This document shows, one piece after another, positions 26,282 through 34,444 of a stretch of DNA of 64,000 nucleotides. The stretch spans positions 31,865,232 to 31,929,231 of the forward strand of contig NC_072794.1 of the NCBI RefSeq assembly GCF_028583425.1, read 5' to 3'. Position numbers and translations under genes: made by a program. The notes under the pieces are model-generated. The model made no database searches and had not been told where the DNA came from. It saw only the letters and a list, made by a program, of their open reading frames with translations. Source of the DNA: Eublepharis macularius (lineage: Eukaryota > Chordata > Lepidosauria > Squamata > Eublepharidae). Within the stretch, counting starts at the first letter, position 1. Every line of letters begins with the position of its first letter.

Positions 26282-29200
26282 TGGAAGAGTATGTTCCCTT
26301 GGGAAGATCCCCAGTTAAGGCTTCCACTTCTATAGGAAGGACTAAGCAAGATGCATCTAATACTAATCCAGAAGAGAATTATAATTTCATGTTTTTTTTT
26401 AAAATATTAACACATAATAGTAGAGTAGACTTACTTGTGTTGTGGAAATCAGGGAAAGCTATAATTATAGTCCAGGAAAATATCCACCCTGCTTGCTGAA
26501 AGCCAAGAACAGAATGAGTTCTTTCTTTTCTGAATCCTTGGTACATTGCATGTTTCTTCAAGATGAGATGTTTACTACTGGTTGGGAACATTGACCAAGG
26601 AACCTGTCTAGTTAGGTGGATTCTGGGAGGCCTAAGGGTTTAAATATCTGTTCAGCTTTGAACTCTGGACCAACTTCCTGTGGCATTATGACCAAAAGCA
26701 CTACCCTGTAATACTTGAAAGCCTCTTTCTCCAGTTGCCTACCACATTACAAATCATCAGGCATGTGTGATACAGTCAGCATCAGCACAGAATACAAGAG
26801 GCATTTGAGCATTATTATTGTGACTAATCCACAGAACATTACCAATGGAGTAGTGCAGTGGTTTTCCAACCATCTCCATACAGACAATAATATTTAAACC
26901 AGCCATCAATGGCTGACTTTTGGCAGGTCACAGTCCTTCAGCTTAGTTCCAGCCCCTGAAAAATAGGGATGGTGATAACACTACCATGTAGTGTGATTGT
27001 GAAGAGGATTGTGATGGGAGATTAGAAATAACCTAACCATTAAAGATAGCAAACTGGGGAGTGGGAAGAGGTATGAAATCTGGAGGAAGATGGAGTCAGT
27101 TGATGCCAAGCTGAGGTCTGGCATCAAAAAGTAGATGCTTATTCTCATGTTATTGCTATGGCCCAGCCCCCACTGCATTAAAATAAGGTTAATATAATAT
27201 CCTGACTTGTTTAAGGTGTTGTTGGACCCAGATCTTGCTTGATGCAAGATTTTTGATTGCCAGAAGGATTAGATAGTCCATACAGATTGAGACTTGGAGG
27301 AGACATCGTAAGGGTTTTGCTTTTGTGGGGGCGGGGCAGCCTTGTTGGGTCTAGCTCTTGATTCAATCAAGGGAATGCTTTGGATGGATGAAAAAACAAC
27401 CCTTCAAAATGTATACTGACAAGCAGCTCATTCAGCAGTCCAAGATTTATGCTTGAGTTGTTTGACATATTCCTTCTCATTTAACATCTGAAGTATATGT
27501 TGTATATTTTTATACTGGGGAGTGATAATCTTGTCTGAAGCCTCAAGTGTTGATAAATTACGCTGGCCAAGGTACCAGGCTTGAAGGAGTAGTACATTAT
27601 TATCTGTTCAACTCAGTAGAATAGATTTGGACTCTATATAACATTTGATTGGGCTTGTTACGTCTTCAACCACTTATTCTTGTGTTCAGGGGACCTCGAT
27701 TCTCTTTAAGCCAGTATGTTTTCTGGAAGGAGCATGCCTAGGAATCACTGCTTATTGCTAAAGGCTGTCTCATGTTCCAGTGCCTGGCCAGGTCACTGAT
27801 GGAAGGGTTGTCGAACTGAATGTCTAAATCTCCCAGTGAGTTCTGGAAACCACATCTAAAACCTCTTCCAATCAGCTTGACAAAATGGCTTCTGTTAGTT
27901 GCACTCTGTCATAGGTTCCAAGCACAAAGGTTGTAGTGAGCTCCCACCAAAGAATATGGAACCCTTCTAGAGAATCTAAATTCTGGGTTTCCCCCCCCCC
28001 CTCAGCTACTACTTCGGATTTATGTCCTGAGTACCTAGTTGGCAGTATTTTAGGCAAAGGCTGCTGGGGCTACATTATGGGTTAGACATGGGGGGTTAGC
28101 CAGAGTATGGAACCTCTGCAAAAAATGATTGCTGAACACAAGAGGAACAGTTGGTTTTCTTGTTGCAGACTTTATACTAATCCATATCTTTGTATGGTAA
28201 GCTGTAGCCTTTAGCAGAGCTACATGTAGATGACATTAGCAAAACTTTGAATTCTAATATCCAGGCAATCCACGTTTAGAAAAACTGATATGACCTGAAG
28301 AATTAAGCAAATTGAGCAGTTTGCATAACTTTTTGTCACAGTTTTGAGATTTTTACTAACTGTGAGAAGAAGCAAGGGCATTGAATCCAGTGACCTGAAA
28401 ACATATTCATTGCATCTGTTTTCTGAGATTTTAAACATGTATTATCTATGCACTGATTTAGATCCCTTGATCCATGGGCCCAATGGTCAGGGATTCTTCC
28501 GCAATCCTTTCCAATTCCAGGAATGCTGACTTATACAGTAATAGGACCCATGAATAGTAATAGCTACATGGGTCAGGGGGTTGCCTTTGGGAAGGGGGGT
28601 AAACAGATCTTTCCAGCATTCTGCTTCCTCTAGTAGTATTTTCTGACCCTGGCTCAGTTCAGCTCTGCTGACAGAAGAGACGGGGAGAGGGTGATTTTGA
28701 CCCCTTCCTCCTCCCCGCTACAGCCTCCCAAGCCATATGGCTGTTAGGCCACAGTGGTCCTGTGACCCTGGAATAATTTCTTTAGCATTGGAAAGGCCTG
28801 GGTGCAAGAAATGTAGAAAAGATCAGTCATCGTGTTGCAGATCACAAGATTCAGTCCAAAATGTGTTTCTTGTGGCATTCTTTCCCTTTTTTGGCTTATA
28901 AAGTACATCAGGAAAGGTTAATTCAGATGGTAAATTTACATAGTTGAGCGAAGAATCCAGTGTGCTAATCTACATGCCTTAATGGGCTGTTAGTGGTAAC
29001 CAAGAAAACTGCAGATTACGTTCTTTATACCTGTAACTTCTTTGAAGTTGCATCCTATAGTGTTTTAACTTCTCCAGGTGAATTGCATTTTCATTTTCCT
29101 GGCTCATGTGGGCAGTTTGATTTTACTGTTACTTGCAAAATTAATGGCTGTGATTCATAGCTGTTTGCATAATGTATTCCAGGCATCTGTAGTTTATAAC

Positions 29201-32200
29201 AGAAGTACTATATGGGGTCTCTGCTATGTTTCTGCCCCCACTCATACACCCACACCCTGTTGTAGCACTCTTGTGACAATTACTGATGTGTTGGTTTTAT
29301 GCAGAATGATGATCTGAATAGTCAGTCAGTAACGAAACCTAATGGTGTCTTTCCCTTCTCTGATTTTCTGAAGAAATCGCTGCTAGAAAAACCATCAGAT
29401 CTGATGTCTCAGTCACCTTCTTTCCTGTCCCTAACAGGCTTCTCTCTTAACCAGGTAATAAATTACTCAGATTTCTTGGCCTCTTTATGCTGGGCAGTGT
29501 CATAAACTTATTGGTTTCTTTTCTGACTCCTCAAAAACAGCCTTTGCTAAACTGATGTCTGGTCTGTTACTACTTAGCATGGGCATCATTTTTGTGTCAA
29601 AACAAGTACCCTCCATTTAGAAAACTGAGCGATTAGACGGACACCTTGTTTTCTTTGTGAAGGGGATTTTTCCGAAGAGTATACCATGTTCGTCCATATA
29701 AACCTTCACCTGCAGCCAGAAGTAGGTGATGCCCAGGTGCAGACTTACCACCACAATACTCTCTTTCTGGTAAGCAGGACTGTCACAGCATATAACTTGC
29801 CATGTGTGAATGGTAGCATTGGTGTGTCTTCTGCTGGAGGTACCGGCACTGAGTGACTGCTGCTGCTCCCCAGTCTGTGTTGCCAATCATACAGTGCCAA
29901 TGCCATGCTTTCTGTGACACGGGGGTTATATTCTCTTGGGGAAGAAAGCAGTGTGTGAAGCAGTAGACGTAATTCATCCTGAGCAAATAAACGCTACCAG
30001 ATTCATCTGGCAACTCAATCCCTAATTGCGCTGTGTTTCTTGATTTAAGTCCAGCATGTCCACTTACATTTTTTTCCTACCTTGGCTTGCATTTGTCTCA
30101 TCTCTGAATTGCTGTCCTCGTTGGCACTTCTGTGCCTGGCCTGAGCAGGTGTTGAATTGGCATTAGTGTTGATCCTAGTTCATCAACGGGATTTTCCAAG
30201 CCAGTTTTCCAGAGCCTATGTGGTATAGTGGACAGAGCAGCACTTTCTAAGTTGATGGTAGCCGAGGTACACCTTTTTGAATTAAAATGGCGGTGTCTTT
30301 TACTCTCGGCTCTGTAAGAGTAGGAGCTGCCTGTCTCTGGAGGTGTCCACCCTTTTTGGGTCTGCATGAGTTGCTACAGTTCTGCAGTGGGGGGGAGCAA
30401 TTGGACCAGCCTCATCTGAGGCAGCAGTGTGGCAGGATTACTTTCCCCAGCAGAGGATGACTGGGATCAGCAAAGCTAGAGCAGTGAAGTGTGCGTAAAC
30501 GCAGCAGGCAGGCATCCTCCTTTGTCAGCTTGATAGGTAGTTACCACTCTCTTTCGGTATAAAGCTGTTGTGACGGTAAAATTGGGGAGGGGAGGGAACC
30601 ACATGTACTACCGCTAGGCACTTCAGGGGGAAATAAGTATGATTTCTTTGAAAATGTAACTCGGTGTATCTGAGCCCCTGGTATCAATTTTCCTTTTTCA
30701 TTGGCATCTTTCCCAGATAGTTTTAACTCTGTTGCTATGGCAGCTGTGATTTTTGAGCTAAGTGCCAGCAAAGTGAGGATAACCTCCTCTAGTTCAGGCT
30801 GTGATAGGGATCCCCATAGAAGAGTGTGTGTAGGCCCAGGCGAAACTGACTTCAGATGAGTGAATTTATTGATACAGTAATGTATTGGATAAGCCTGGGG
30901 CTTGGATTGATCTTTCTGTCTCTTGGCCTCATAGGAAAGATACCCCAACAGCATGTTCAATGAGGTGTATGGGAAAAACCTCAATGCCAGCACAAAACCA
31001 GACGTCACTCCATCAGTGGCTCACCAGGAGACTTCACTCTACTCTCTCTTTGAAGGGACGCCATGGTCTCCATCTCTTCCAGCCAGCTCAGGTAATGCTT
31101 ATATGCTAGCCACACAATGGCTTGATTCAGGCATTATGCCAAACTCTGTCTTGCAGTAATCCTAGTTTAGAACCCACAATATGGTTTGAACATTTAATCA
31201 TATGGTGGATAAACAACACAGCTTACAGCTGCATATTGGTTTTAATTTTTCATCTCCTCAGCTTTCCTGTTCTTAACGCTGTATTAATTCAGACATTAAA
31301 TTGGTATGATGGCTGAATTTGACCCATGGTGGCTAGATCCTAAGAATCTTCCCCTGTTTTAGGTGGGTGGCCATGTTGGTCTGCAGTAGAACAGCAAGAT
31401 TAGAGTCCATTAGCACTTAAAGACCAACAAATATTTTAGGGTATAAGCTTCTGAGATAGGTGTCTGACTAAGGGAGCTAGACTCTTGAAAGTCTAAAAAT
31501 CTTGTTGGTTTTAAGATGCCTCCGGACTCGAATCTTGCTGTTCACCTCAGAGGCAAGTGCCACTGCTAGCATAATGGATACACGAGGTCCAACTAAATGA
31601 CTTGATTTTTACAAACCAAGTCTGTTGTGAGTTCTGTTACAATTGCAAATGTTTGTGTCTGCACAAACCAATATTCAAAACTTCCTAGAGCAAAAGCCCA
31701 CCCACAGGTGCTTATAACACCTTCTCCTCAGATAATGCCTTATGTGGGGTGAGACAAGTGACATCTCATTCAGTTTTCTTTTGACTGCTCTAGCAGCAGC
31801 ATTGTGGAGATTTTTCTTTGCGGAGTCTAATCTCTTCAGCAGGTTTTAGGCCTTTTTAAAAGAAGGATCCCCCTCTCTATCAGTACCTTTCTTGTTAGCT
31901 AGCATGTCTCTCTCACCAGCCCTTCCATGTGTGCAGTCCATGTCCAGGAGTGTCATGGAAGCAACAGTCAGGTGCCTACTACAGACCAATGGGGTTTCTG
32001 TCTCAGAATTGTACCAGTCCAGTCTTAAACGTGCTCATCTATGTACTTCTCTTTGGTGTTCTGCATGCTTCTGATGCACAGAATCTGAGCACAGTTTCTA
32101 TGCTTATGTTTCAGTTTCAGTATCTCTGCCAGTTTCTCTTTCTACTGGCTTGGGGACCAAAACAGCTTCCCTAAGCTCTTTGGTCCCTCAGCACTCAAAG

Positions 32201-34444
32201 GATAGAACTGAAAAGGAGAAAGATCAGGACCAGAATTGTTCTGCTGTTAAGGGGAGTGCATTGGTTCCCCCCCCCCAGTAGACCTTTAGGTCTAGCAACA
32301 GCTACTGTAAGCAACTGTTCACTGTACAGCTCCTATAGTATCTGTATTTAATGCATGTCCTGCTCTCTCAAGCCATGACACCGCTGGTTCCTCAATCTGT
32401 TTCCTCTGAGGATCAGTCACTTCATACTACAGAGATATCATATATCCTGTTCTCAATAGTGTCATTCGACTTTTTGGCACACTGTCCTTGGAATGTGCTG
32501 TACCCTTGATCAGATTGTAGCATCCATTTCCAAAAGAGAAATTAACAACTCCAAATCTCTCCAGTACGATAACTTGCCCTCTGTGCATGCTGGTCATCCC
32601 CGTTTGACACCGCATTCTTCACCAGCAAATTGGCCTTGCTTCAGTTCATCTTGAACCAAGGACCTTTCCATGGTGGTTACACACAGGACAATTTTCAAGA
32701 TAGTTGCAGCTAAGCAACCTGCAACTAATGTTGAAGTGATCACCTGCATTGGTATACAACCCCAACCTCTTTACCAGCTGCAGGTATATTTTCTGTTATT
32801 TGCTGGTGTAGTGATCTAGAAGGAGAATTGAGTAGGAGAGTGGTGGCTTTGAAGGGTATTGGGTACAGTTTTGCTCCTTGGCAGGAGGAGGCAACAAGTA
32901 CCAAATTGTAGCTCTAGAAGATTCTGAATGCTGATCTGTGTGAATGGATAGATGACCACTTGAAGACCAATTAATGGAAAGTCCTGCAAAGGGAAAACAA
33001 GATCAACAGATCTTCTTTACCTTTTTAAGGTATTTCCATTGTTTTCACTTATTTTCTCTTAACTTTTTGTTTGGCAGATCATTCAACACCAGCTAGCCAG
33101 TCACCTCATTCATCTAACCCTAGCAGTTTGCCAAGCTCTCCTCCAACTCACAACCACAATTCTGTTCCATTCTCCAACTTTGGGCCCATCGGAACGCCCG
33201 ACAACCGAGATCGGAGGGTTGCTGATCGATGGAAGACAGATAAGCCAGGTGGGTGGGGAGGTTTCTAGTACGAGTTGTAGCTTCAGTGTCTTGCTAAATT
33301 GTTGACTGACTTAACATTCCTCTTTCAGCAATGGGAGGATTTGGCCTGGACTATCTCCCAGCAACATCTTCCTCTTCGGAGAGTAGCTGGCACCCATCCA
33401 GCACTCCCAGTGGTACATGGCCAACCCATGGCCCAACTATAGAGGATTCATCAGCTGTGCTCATGGAAAGCCTAAAGGTCGGTTGTGTTGGGGTGTGAGG
33501 GGGAAAAAACCATTATGAGCATCACTTGGGGGAGTTAATTTAGCTGTCTGATCTTTCTTAAGGTGAACAACATGCCATTTTCTTAAGGATACACTTTGGA
33601 ATCTTAGATTTTGGAGTTATATTGCAGACCAGTCTGGTGAAACATGACCAGATTTTAAATGCAGATCTAGCTCATCGCTCAACTATTCGAAATATGTTGT
33701 TGGTTTCCTGATCATTGGCATATAGGCAAACTATTGTGATGCAGAGAGTTTAAACTCTCATAGTCTAACTTTAAGGAGGCTTGTGAGGAAATCACCTTTT
33801 AAAAGAGTGCTGTGCTGTTCAGCAGCTGATTTTAAACTGCTGAGCAGTGGCTGGAAGACCGATAGTATTGGTCCAGCCCTTGCAAGCCGAAGCACAGTTA
33901 AAGGGATCTTTGAATCCTGCCTCCTCAAGCTTCAGAAAGCAAACAGCAGTGGAGATTGGAGCAGAGCCCCTCCCTTTTATTATGTACCTTAGCCTTTTGT
34001 TTGTTTCACAGTATTTGAGGTGCGTTAAAAGGGGAAAACTGCCAAAACCCCACCCTCTGTTGTGCAAAACTAGTAAAAGCAGCTGGGGTGGGGGAATGCA
34101 ATAGGGACTGGGCTGGTAAGCCTCTGGGGTCTGTATTGAGCCCCCCAAACTGCTCGTTGCCTGCTCACAGTGCAGTAAAAACCAAGAATGTAAAGGGATG
34201 AGAAGGAGGCTTACTACTTTGGAACGGTTAAGTATTCTCTTATTCCTCTTTCTGTTCCTACATTAATCTTACTGGATATTGTGGTGGTGCTGGTGATGAT
34301 GCTGATGTTGTGTCTGTTTGTTTTTTAAAGTCTATCTGGTCCAGTTCCATGATGCATCCTGGACCTTCGGCCCTGGAGCAGCTGTTGATGCAGCAGAAGC
34401 AAAAGCAGCAACGCGGGCAAGGTGCCATGAATCCACCACACTGA
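706..34444 (+). CDS. SMG7: SMG7 (EST1C), 3' portion of gene, 14 coding exons
   Basis: SMG7 binds phosphorylated UPF1 through an N-terminal 14-3-3-like domain and recruits mRNA decay (CCR4-NOT) through its C-terminal region; it acts in the cytoplasm in nonsense-mediated decay. Coding exons seen: 706-862, 4066-4136, 4944-5004, 6711-6830, 8907-9345, 19172-19316, 20097-20488, 21607-21981, 25001-25150, 29305-29454, 30935-31091, 33078-33248, 33329-33477 and 34331-34444. Each has AG/GT borders and the phases join without a break, giving about 882 codons. Translated pieces such as GKWIADNQP, SNSQFIPIHHPGAFPPLP, GRSLF and the terminal MNPPH match vertebrate SMG7 closely. The 14-3-3-like and early TPR exons lie upstream of the window, so the gene is partial here. 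What is visible is the end of the helical domain plus the long Pro/Gln/Ser-rich C-terminal half. Neighbour NCF2 is convergent. Confidence 0.96.
863..4065. other. SMG7 intron, no assigned element
   Basis: About 3.2 kb. An open frame at 894-1409 (171 codons) has no family features and is probably fortuitous. AATAAA motifs occur near 1405 and 1518. No repeat is recognised with confidence. Confidence 0.5.
4066..4136 (+). CDS. SMG7: SMG7 exon b
   Basis: Acceptor TTTGCAG ends at 4065 and donor GTAAG begins at 4137. The first base completes the Tyr codon from the previous exon. It reads IWPWLIALLNSFQPREEDL, matching the conserved WPWLISLLNSF stretch of vertebrate SMG7. It ends in phase 1. Confidence 0.92.
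4944..5004 (+). CDS. SMG7: SMG7 exon c
   Basis: Acceptor CACTAG ends at 4943 and donor GTGAGT starts at 5005. It reads TPLPEEFELQGFLALRPSF, essentially identical to mammalian SMG7. It ends with AG of an Arg codon completed in the next exon. Confidence 0.93.
5365..5500. repeat. Fragment of a dispersed foldback family
   Basis: Contains the words GTAGCCATGCCAGTCTG, CTTGTGGCACCTTAAAGGCT and CATGAGCCACAG, shared in diverged form with 31361-31560, 50708-50930 and 54730-55215. The class is unresolved; it is a common reptile interspersed repeat. Confidence 0.55.
6711..6830 (+). CDS. SMG7: SMG7 exon d
   Basis: Acceptor CAACTAG ends at 6710 and the donor is GTATCT at 6831. It reads NLDFSKGHQGITGDKEG and later GKWIADNQP, both highly conserved in SMG7. 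The 120-nt exon starts by completing an Arg codon and ends within another (AG). Confidence 0.94.
7150..7335 (-). repeat. tRNA-derived SINE, - orientation
   Basis: Reverse strand reads TGTAGCTCAGCAGTAAAGCA (A-box like) and GGTTCAATTCC (B box), followed by a tail resembling the element at 49592-49780 and 60297-61120. Diverged copy. Confidence 0.6.
7576..7860 (-). repeat. tRNA-derived, MIR-like SINE, - orientation
   Basis: Reverse strand begins near an A-box-like AGTTTGATATAGTGGTTAAG, has GGGTTTGATTC (B box), the core word GTGAC...CAGTCACAGCT and CACAGGGTGATTGT, and ends in an AT-rich (TTATTA)n stretch. Closely related to 60757-60998. Confidence 0.65.
7893..8060 (+). repeat. MIR-like SINE fragment
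   Basis: Contains CCCAGGTTCTAATCTCC and CTCACTGGGTGTCTTTGGAC...GTCACATAG, diverged forms of the MIR-like core seen elsewhere in the window. Confidence 0.5.
8187..8439. mobile_element. Foldback retroelement insertion, copy 1 (110-bp perfect arms)
   Basis: Arms 8187-8296 and 8303-8412 are exact reverse complements around a 6-nt spacer, followed by a 27-nt tail. The insertion is flanked by a 14-bp direct repeat CAGTTTATTACTCA (8173-8186 and 8440-8453). It lies in an SMG7 intron. Variable 12-14 bp duplications suggest target-primed insertion, possibly of a Penelope-like element; the family is not proven. Confidence 0.8.
8907..9345 (+). CDS. SMG7: SMG7 exon e (large, Lys-rich)
   Basis: Acceptor TTGAAG ends at 8906 and the donor is GTAGGG at 9346. 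It reads ENEVGKLLFLTEIPEL, SPGLKSVLSTGRNLS and VTFKENI, then a Lys/Asn-rich stretch (NDGKKDNNNKRKNETKK) and GKQNVAVQ. This marks the change from the folded helical domain to the low-complexity C-terminal half. It ends on a complete codon (phase 0). Confidence 0.95.
11390..12020 (-). repeat. LINE-derived fragment (CR1/L2-like), unresolved
   Basis: Starts with TTTATTTATTTGAACTATTTATATGCC-type sequence, then words such as TTGCTGGAAAGCC, GGGAGACTGCTCC and TTGGACTGAACCTGGAAACC that recur in squamate LINE-derived repeats. A shorter related tract lies at 56295-56700. Confidence 0.5.
12235..12345. repeat. AT-rich repeat remnant
   Basis: ATTTATT-rich tract followed by CACCCAACTCAGGCTCCCCAA, resembling 3' ends of LINE/SINE repeats. 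Weak. Confidence 0.35.
12664..12880. repeat. Squamate interspersed repeat fragment (BovB/RTE-associated type)
   Basis: Contains CATGTTGCTTCTGACTTATA, CTGTGGCTTCCTTTATTGAG and GGGGCTTCCTCTTTTCC, words I recall from a widespread lizard repeat. Orientation and exact family are unsure. Confidence 0.5.
13165..13348 (+). repeat. DIRS left inverted terminal repeat
   Basis: Reverse complement of 18712-18896 with few mismatches (for example 13233-13348 against the segment ending GAACTGAGGGAATGC). It starts ATCGTCGTCGTCC and contains CCGCGCATGCGCG. Likely carries promoter activity for the element, by analogy. Confidence 0.9.
13457..15580 (+). pseudogene. DIRS gag-like ORF, interrupted by one TGA
   Basis: Start taken at ATG 13457 (ACC before ATG); the frame is also open upstream into the inverted repeat. 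N-terminal Cys/His cluster CQQCGTKM...HDLCRICLGEGH...CKFC at about residues 11-43, then a long Pro/Ser-rich region. An in-frame TGA lies at 14879-14881, after which the same frame stays open from 14882 to 15580. That part includes IGWKVYSSASLGFRIANF and a basic, Gln/Ser/Arg-rich tail, typical of DIRS gag. The stop lies where CpG decay could create it. Whether it blocks function or is read through is unknown. Confidence 0.82.
15581..17497 (+). CDS. DIRS reverse transcriptase / RNase H / methyltransferase-like ORF
   Basis: Uninterrupted 631-codon frame from ATG 15602 (same frame as gag, directly after its TGA; open from 15581). RT motifs: ILDLKDAYFHV, LPFGLASAPRVF and YLDD (residues 206-209). 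RNase H motifs: VTVFTDASNLGWGG, LLELRAIRYSL, VLSDNTTACYYLNK and AADTLSR. The C-terminal section with LVDLFATSHN and FYAFPPFPLL matches the methyltransferase-like extension found in DIRS polymerases. The frame is fully open, so the enzyme may be intact in sequence. It overlaps the recombinase ORF by about 109 nt. Confidence 0.9.
   Translation, partial: LRQDASQLASKDAVDILFLDRLRPFLPRWQLITTDTWVLSIVACGYKLSFTTAPPLSHPPRCASCCNVVLQNNVLELVNKGAVRVVDVSTSPWGFYSRYFLVDKKDGGSRPILDLRALNTYLKVEKFRMLTLSRVLELLESGVWMAILDLKDAYFHVSIFEGHRKYLRFACGGAVYEYTALPFGLASAPRVFTKCMATVVAHLQSNGCFVYPYLDDWLLVGPSADSLRDSVALTLSVLDGLGLVVNLGKSVLSPGTSIRFIGVHFDSLLGRAYLPPDRLHRLSSLARHFVHNRFQTALLIETLLGLMASSTGVVFFARLHMRPLQNWFVRVFNPLTMSQHRGFSIPRVIQRSLLWWTVPENLSKGCPFGPFLPEVTVFTDASNLGWGGRCGRLSAQGVWSSLEVNMHINLLELRAIRYSLASFADVIRNKRVQVLSDNTTACYYLNKQGGTVSLKLCREATTLWNWAITNNVLPKAVHIAGEINTAADTLSRVFLPQHEWSLNRAYLHMVFRMWGTPLVDLFATSHNTQAPLFCSRAGIGHRSLGDAFQIPWSPGLFYAFPPFPLLHKVLSRIRAFRTHCILIAPRWPRQDWFPLLLALSQGRCLPLPHAPDLLVRDGVWHHDVAVLNLTAWLLCTPA
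17389..18513 (+). pseudogene. DIRS tyrosine recombinase ORF, interrupted by one TGA
   Basis: Frame +1 relative to the polymerase ORF. ATG at 17389 is the best start; the N-terminal part reads LNARKPSTRLSYQRKWSRF. TGA at 17623-17625 interrupts, then the frame is open to 18513. Catalytic residues are present: Arg in SSRRVGELSAL (near 17944), His-x-x-Arg in AHFTRAQAAS (18334-18345), and Tyr in FIKHYSID. This lambda-integrase-like enzyme inserts circular DIRS cDNA. Only the single TGA breaks it. Confidence 0.85.
18554..18653 (+). repeat. DIRS internal complementary region
   Basis: 18554-18589 is the exact reverse complement of the left terminus (13165-13200). 18590-18651 is the reverse complement of the right terminus (18862-18923), with a mismatch opposite 18898. 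The two outer ends are thus represented side by side, the template used to complete circular cDNA in DIRS elements. Confidence 0.88.
18712..18923 (+). repeat. DIRS right inverted terminal repeat with 27-nt extension
   Basis: 18712-18896 mirrors the left repeat. 18897-18923 (AGCAGTTACAGGTGAGAAAC then CCTGTTT) is extra and matches only the internal complementary region. Confidence 0.88.
19172..19316 (+). CDS. SMG7: SMG7 exon f
   Basis: Acceptor TCTTCCAG ends at 19171 and donor GTAAAA starts at 19317. It reads VKSQTELRKTPVSEARKTP and FIPIHHPGAFPPLPSRP, matching SMG7. The upstream intron (9346-19171) is the largest in the visible gene because it carries the DIRS element and LINE fragments. Confidence 0.95.
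19530..19827. mobile_element. Foldback retroelement insertion, copy 2 (130-bp perfect arms)
   Basis: Arms 19530-19659 and 19670-19799 are exact reverse complements with a 10-nt spacer, followed by a tail like that of copy 1. The flanking duplication is AGTTTTTATTTT (19519-19530 and 19828-19839). Same family and orientation as 8187-8439, with five substitutions between copies over the shared 110 bp. Confidence 0.8.
20097..20488 (+). CDS. SMG7: SMG7 exon g (Pro/Gln-rich)
   Basis: Acceptor TCGCAG ends at 20096 and donor GTGAGG starts at 20489. It reads YVIPPPVAFSMSSGYTFP, AGKQSHIPYSQQRPSGPG, a short polyglutamine run from CAG/CAA codons, then GKSPPHHSGFQQ. The polyglutamine run is longer than in human SMG7 as I recall it, so it is a likely length-variable site. 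Confidence 0.95.
20715..20910 (+). repeat. MIR-like SINE
   Basis: A diverged head with TTTTGATCCCCACACTGCC, then GCTTGCTGGGTGACCTTGAG...CAGTCACACTC, GGGGAGAATAAGATGG and GTATAAATATT. Same family as 61793-62010 and 56066-56250. Confidence 0.65.
21607..21981 (+). CDS. SMG7: SMG7 exon h
   Basis: Acceptor GCTTAG ends at 21606 (start chosen so that the exon opens YSQADASK, matching YQQADASK of the family). A second AG nine bases downstream is in frame. Donor GTAAAC starts at 21982. It reads GKIMPVKQPYYLQ, KPFPMEPYNQNPSEVK and EFYWDSYGMADNR. Both ends are phase 0, so the exon can be skipped without a frameshift. Confidence 0.93.
22743..23112. mobile_element. hAT-type non-autonomous element (CAGGGACCCCCAA family)
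   Basis: Begins CAGGGACCCCCAACC and ends TTTGGGACCCTG, forming imperfect terminal inverted repeats. Flanked by a 6/8 match of 8 bp (22735-22742 ATGTAGTA and 23113-23120 ATATAGTG). No ORF. In the SMG7 intron 21982-25000. Confidence 0.6.
23113..25000. other. SMG7 intron, no assigned element
   Basis: No confident repeat or exon was recognised before the exon i acceptor. A C/T-rich stretch precedes the acceptor. Confidence 0.4.
25001..25150 (+). CDS. SMG7: SMG7 exon i
   Basis: Acceptor TCACTAG ends at 25000 and donor GTATGT starts at 25151. Exactly 50 codons read DPKSSPLLPPDLLKSLAALE, an acidic run (EEEEEL) and LYPALLGPLASLPGRSLF, virtually identical to mammalian SMG7. Both ends are phase 0. 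Confidence 0.95.
25935..26030 (-). repeat. CR1-like LINE 3' fragment
   Basis: Contains CCTTGCTGGATCAGTCCAAG and GTCTAGCTCAGCAATCTG, the reverse complement of a CR1-type 3' end as in 48270-48717. Short remnant. Confidence 0.5.
26235..26281. repeat. (TG)n followed by (AG)n microsatellite
   Basis: About 14 TG units (26235-26262) directly followed by about nine GA units. Likely polymorphic. Confidence 0.9.
26282..29304. other. SMG7 intron, no assigned element
   Basis: About 3 kb of AT-rich intron. No repeat, exon or RNA gene was recognised. Confidence 0.4.
29305..29454 (+). CDS. SMG7: SMG7 exon j, with an internal alternative acceptor
   Basis: Acceptor TATGCAG ends at 29304 and donor GTAATA starts at 29455. 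The long form reads NDDLNSQSVTKPNGVFPFSD, then FLKKSLLEKPSDLM and FLSLTGFSLNQ. A pyrimidine-rich stretch followed by TGAAG allows in-frame use of 29374 as start. That would join GRSLF directly to KSLLEKPS, the form I recall as the common human isoform. Both lengths are multiples of three. Confidence 0.9.
30935..31091 (+). CDS. SMG7: SMG7 exon k
   Basis: Acceptor CTCATAG ends at 30934 and donor GTAATG starts at 31092. It reads ERYPNSMFNEVYGKNLNAST and QETSLYSLFEGTPWSPSLP, matching SMG7 with an Asn lost from the human PNNS motif. It ends in phase 1. Confidence 0.95.
31361..31560. repeat. Fragment of a dispersed foldback family
   Basis: GTGGCCATGTTGGTCTGCAG, TTAGCACTTAAAGACCAAC and TAAGCTTCTGAG are diverged forms of words in 50708-50930. 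The second half (GACTCTTGAAAG...CTTGTTGGT) partly mirrors the first. Confidence 0.5.
31570..33077. other. SMG7 intron, no assigned element
   Basis: No confident feature apart from poly-C at 32269-32277. Confidence 0.4.
33078..33248 (+). CDS. SMG7: SMG7 exon l
   Basis: Acceptor TTGGCAG ends at 33077 and donor GTGGGT starts at 33249. It reads HSTPASQSPHSSNPSSLP, THNHNSVPFSNFGPIGTP and RWKTDKP. The Ser/Pro-rich content fits the disordered C-terminal segment. It is followed by an intron of only 80 nt. Confidence 0.95.
33329..33477 (+). CDS. SMG7: SMG7 exon m
   Basis: Acceptor TCTTTCAG ends at 33328 and the donor is GTCGGT at 33478. It reads MGGFGLDYLPATSSSESSW and IEDSSAVLMESLK, matching the conserved C-terminal region of SMG7 linked to deadenylase recruitment. 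It ends in phase 0. Confidence 0.94.
34331..34444 (+). CDS. SMG7: SMG7 terminal coding exon
   Basis: Acceptor TTTTAAAG ends at 34330. It reads SIWSSSMMHPGPSALEQLL, then a Gln/Lys run (MQQKQKQQRGQG) and AMNPPH, ending with TGA at 34442-34444. This matches the usual SMG7 C-terminus, so the protein end is complete. Confidence 0.96.
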   Translation, partial: SIWSSSMMHPGPSALEQLLMQQKQKQQRGQGAMNPPH

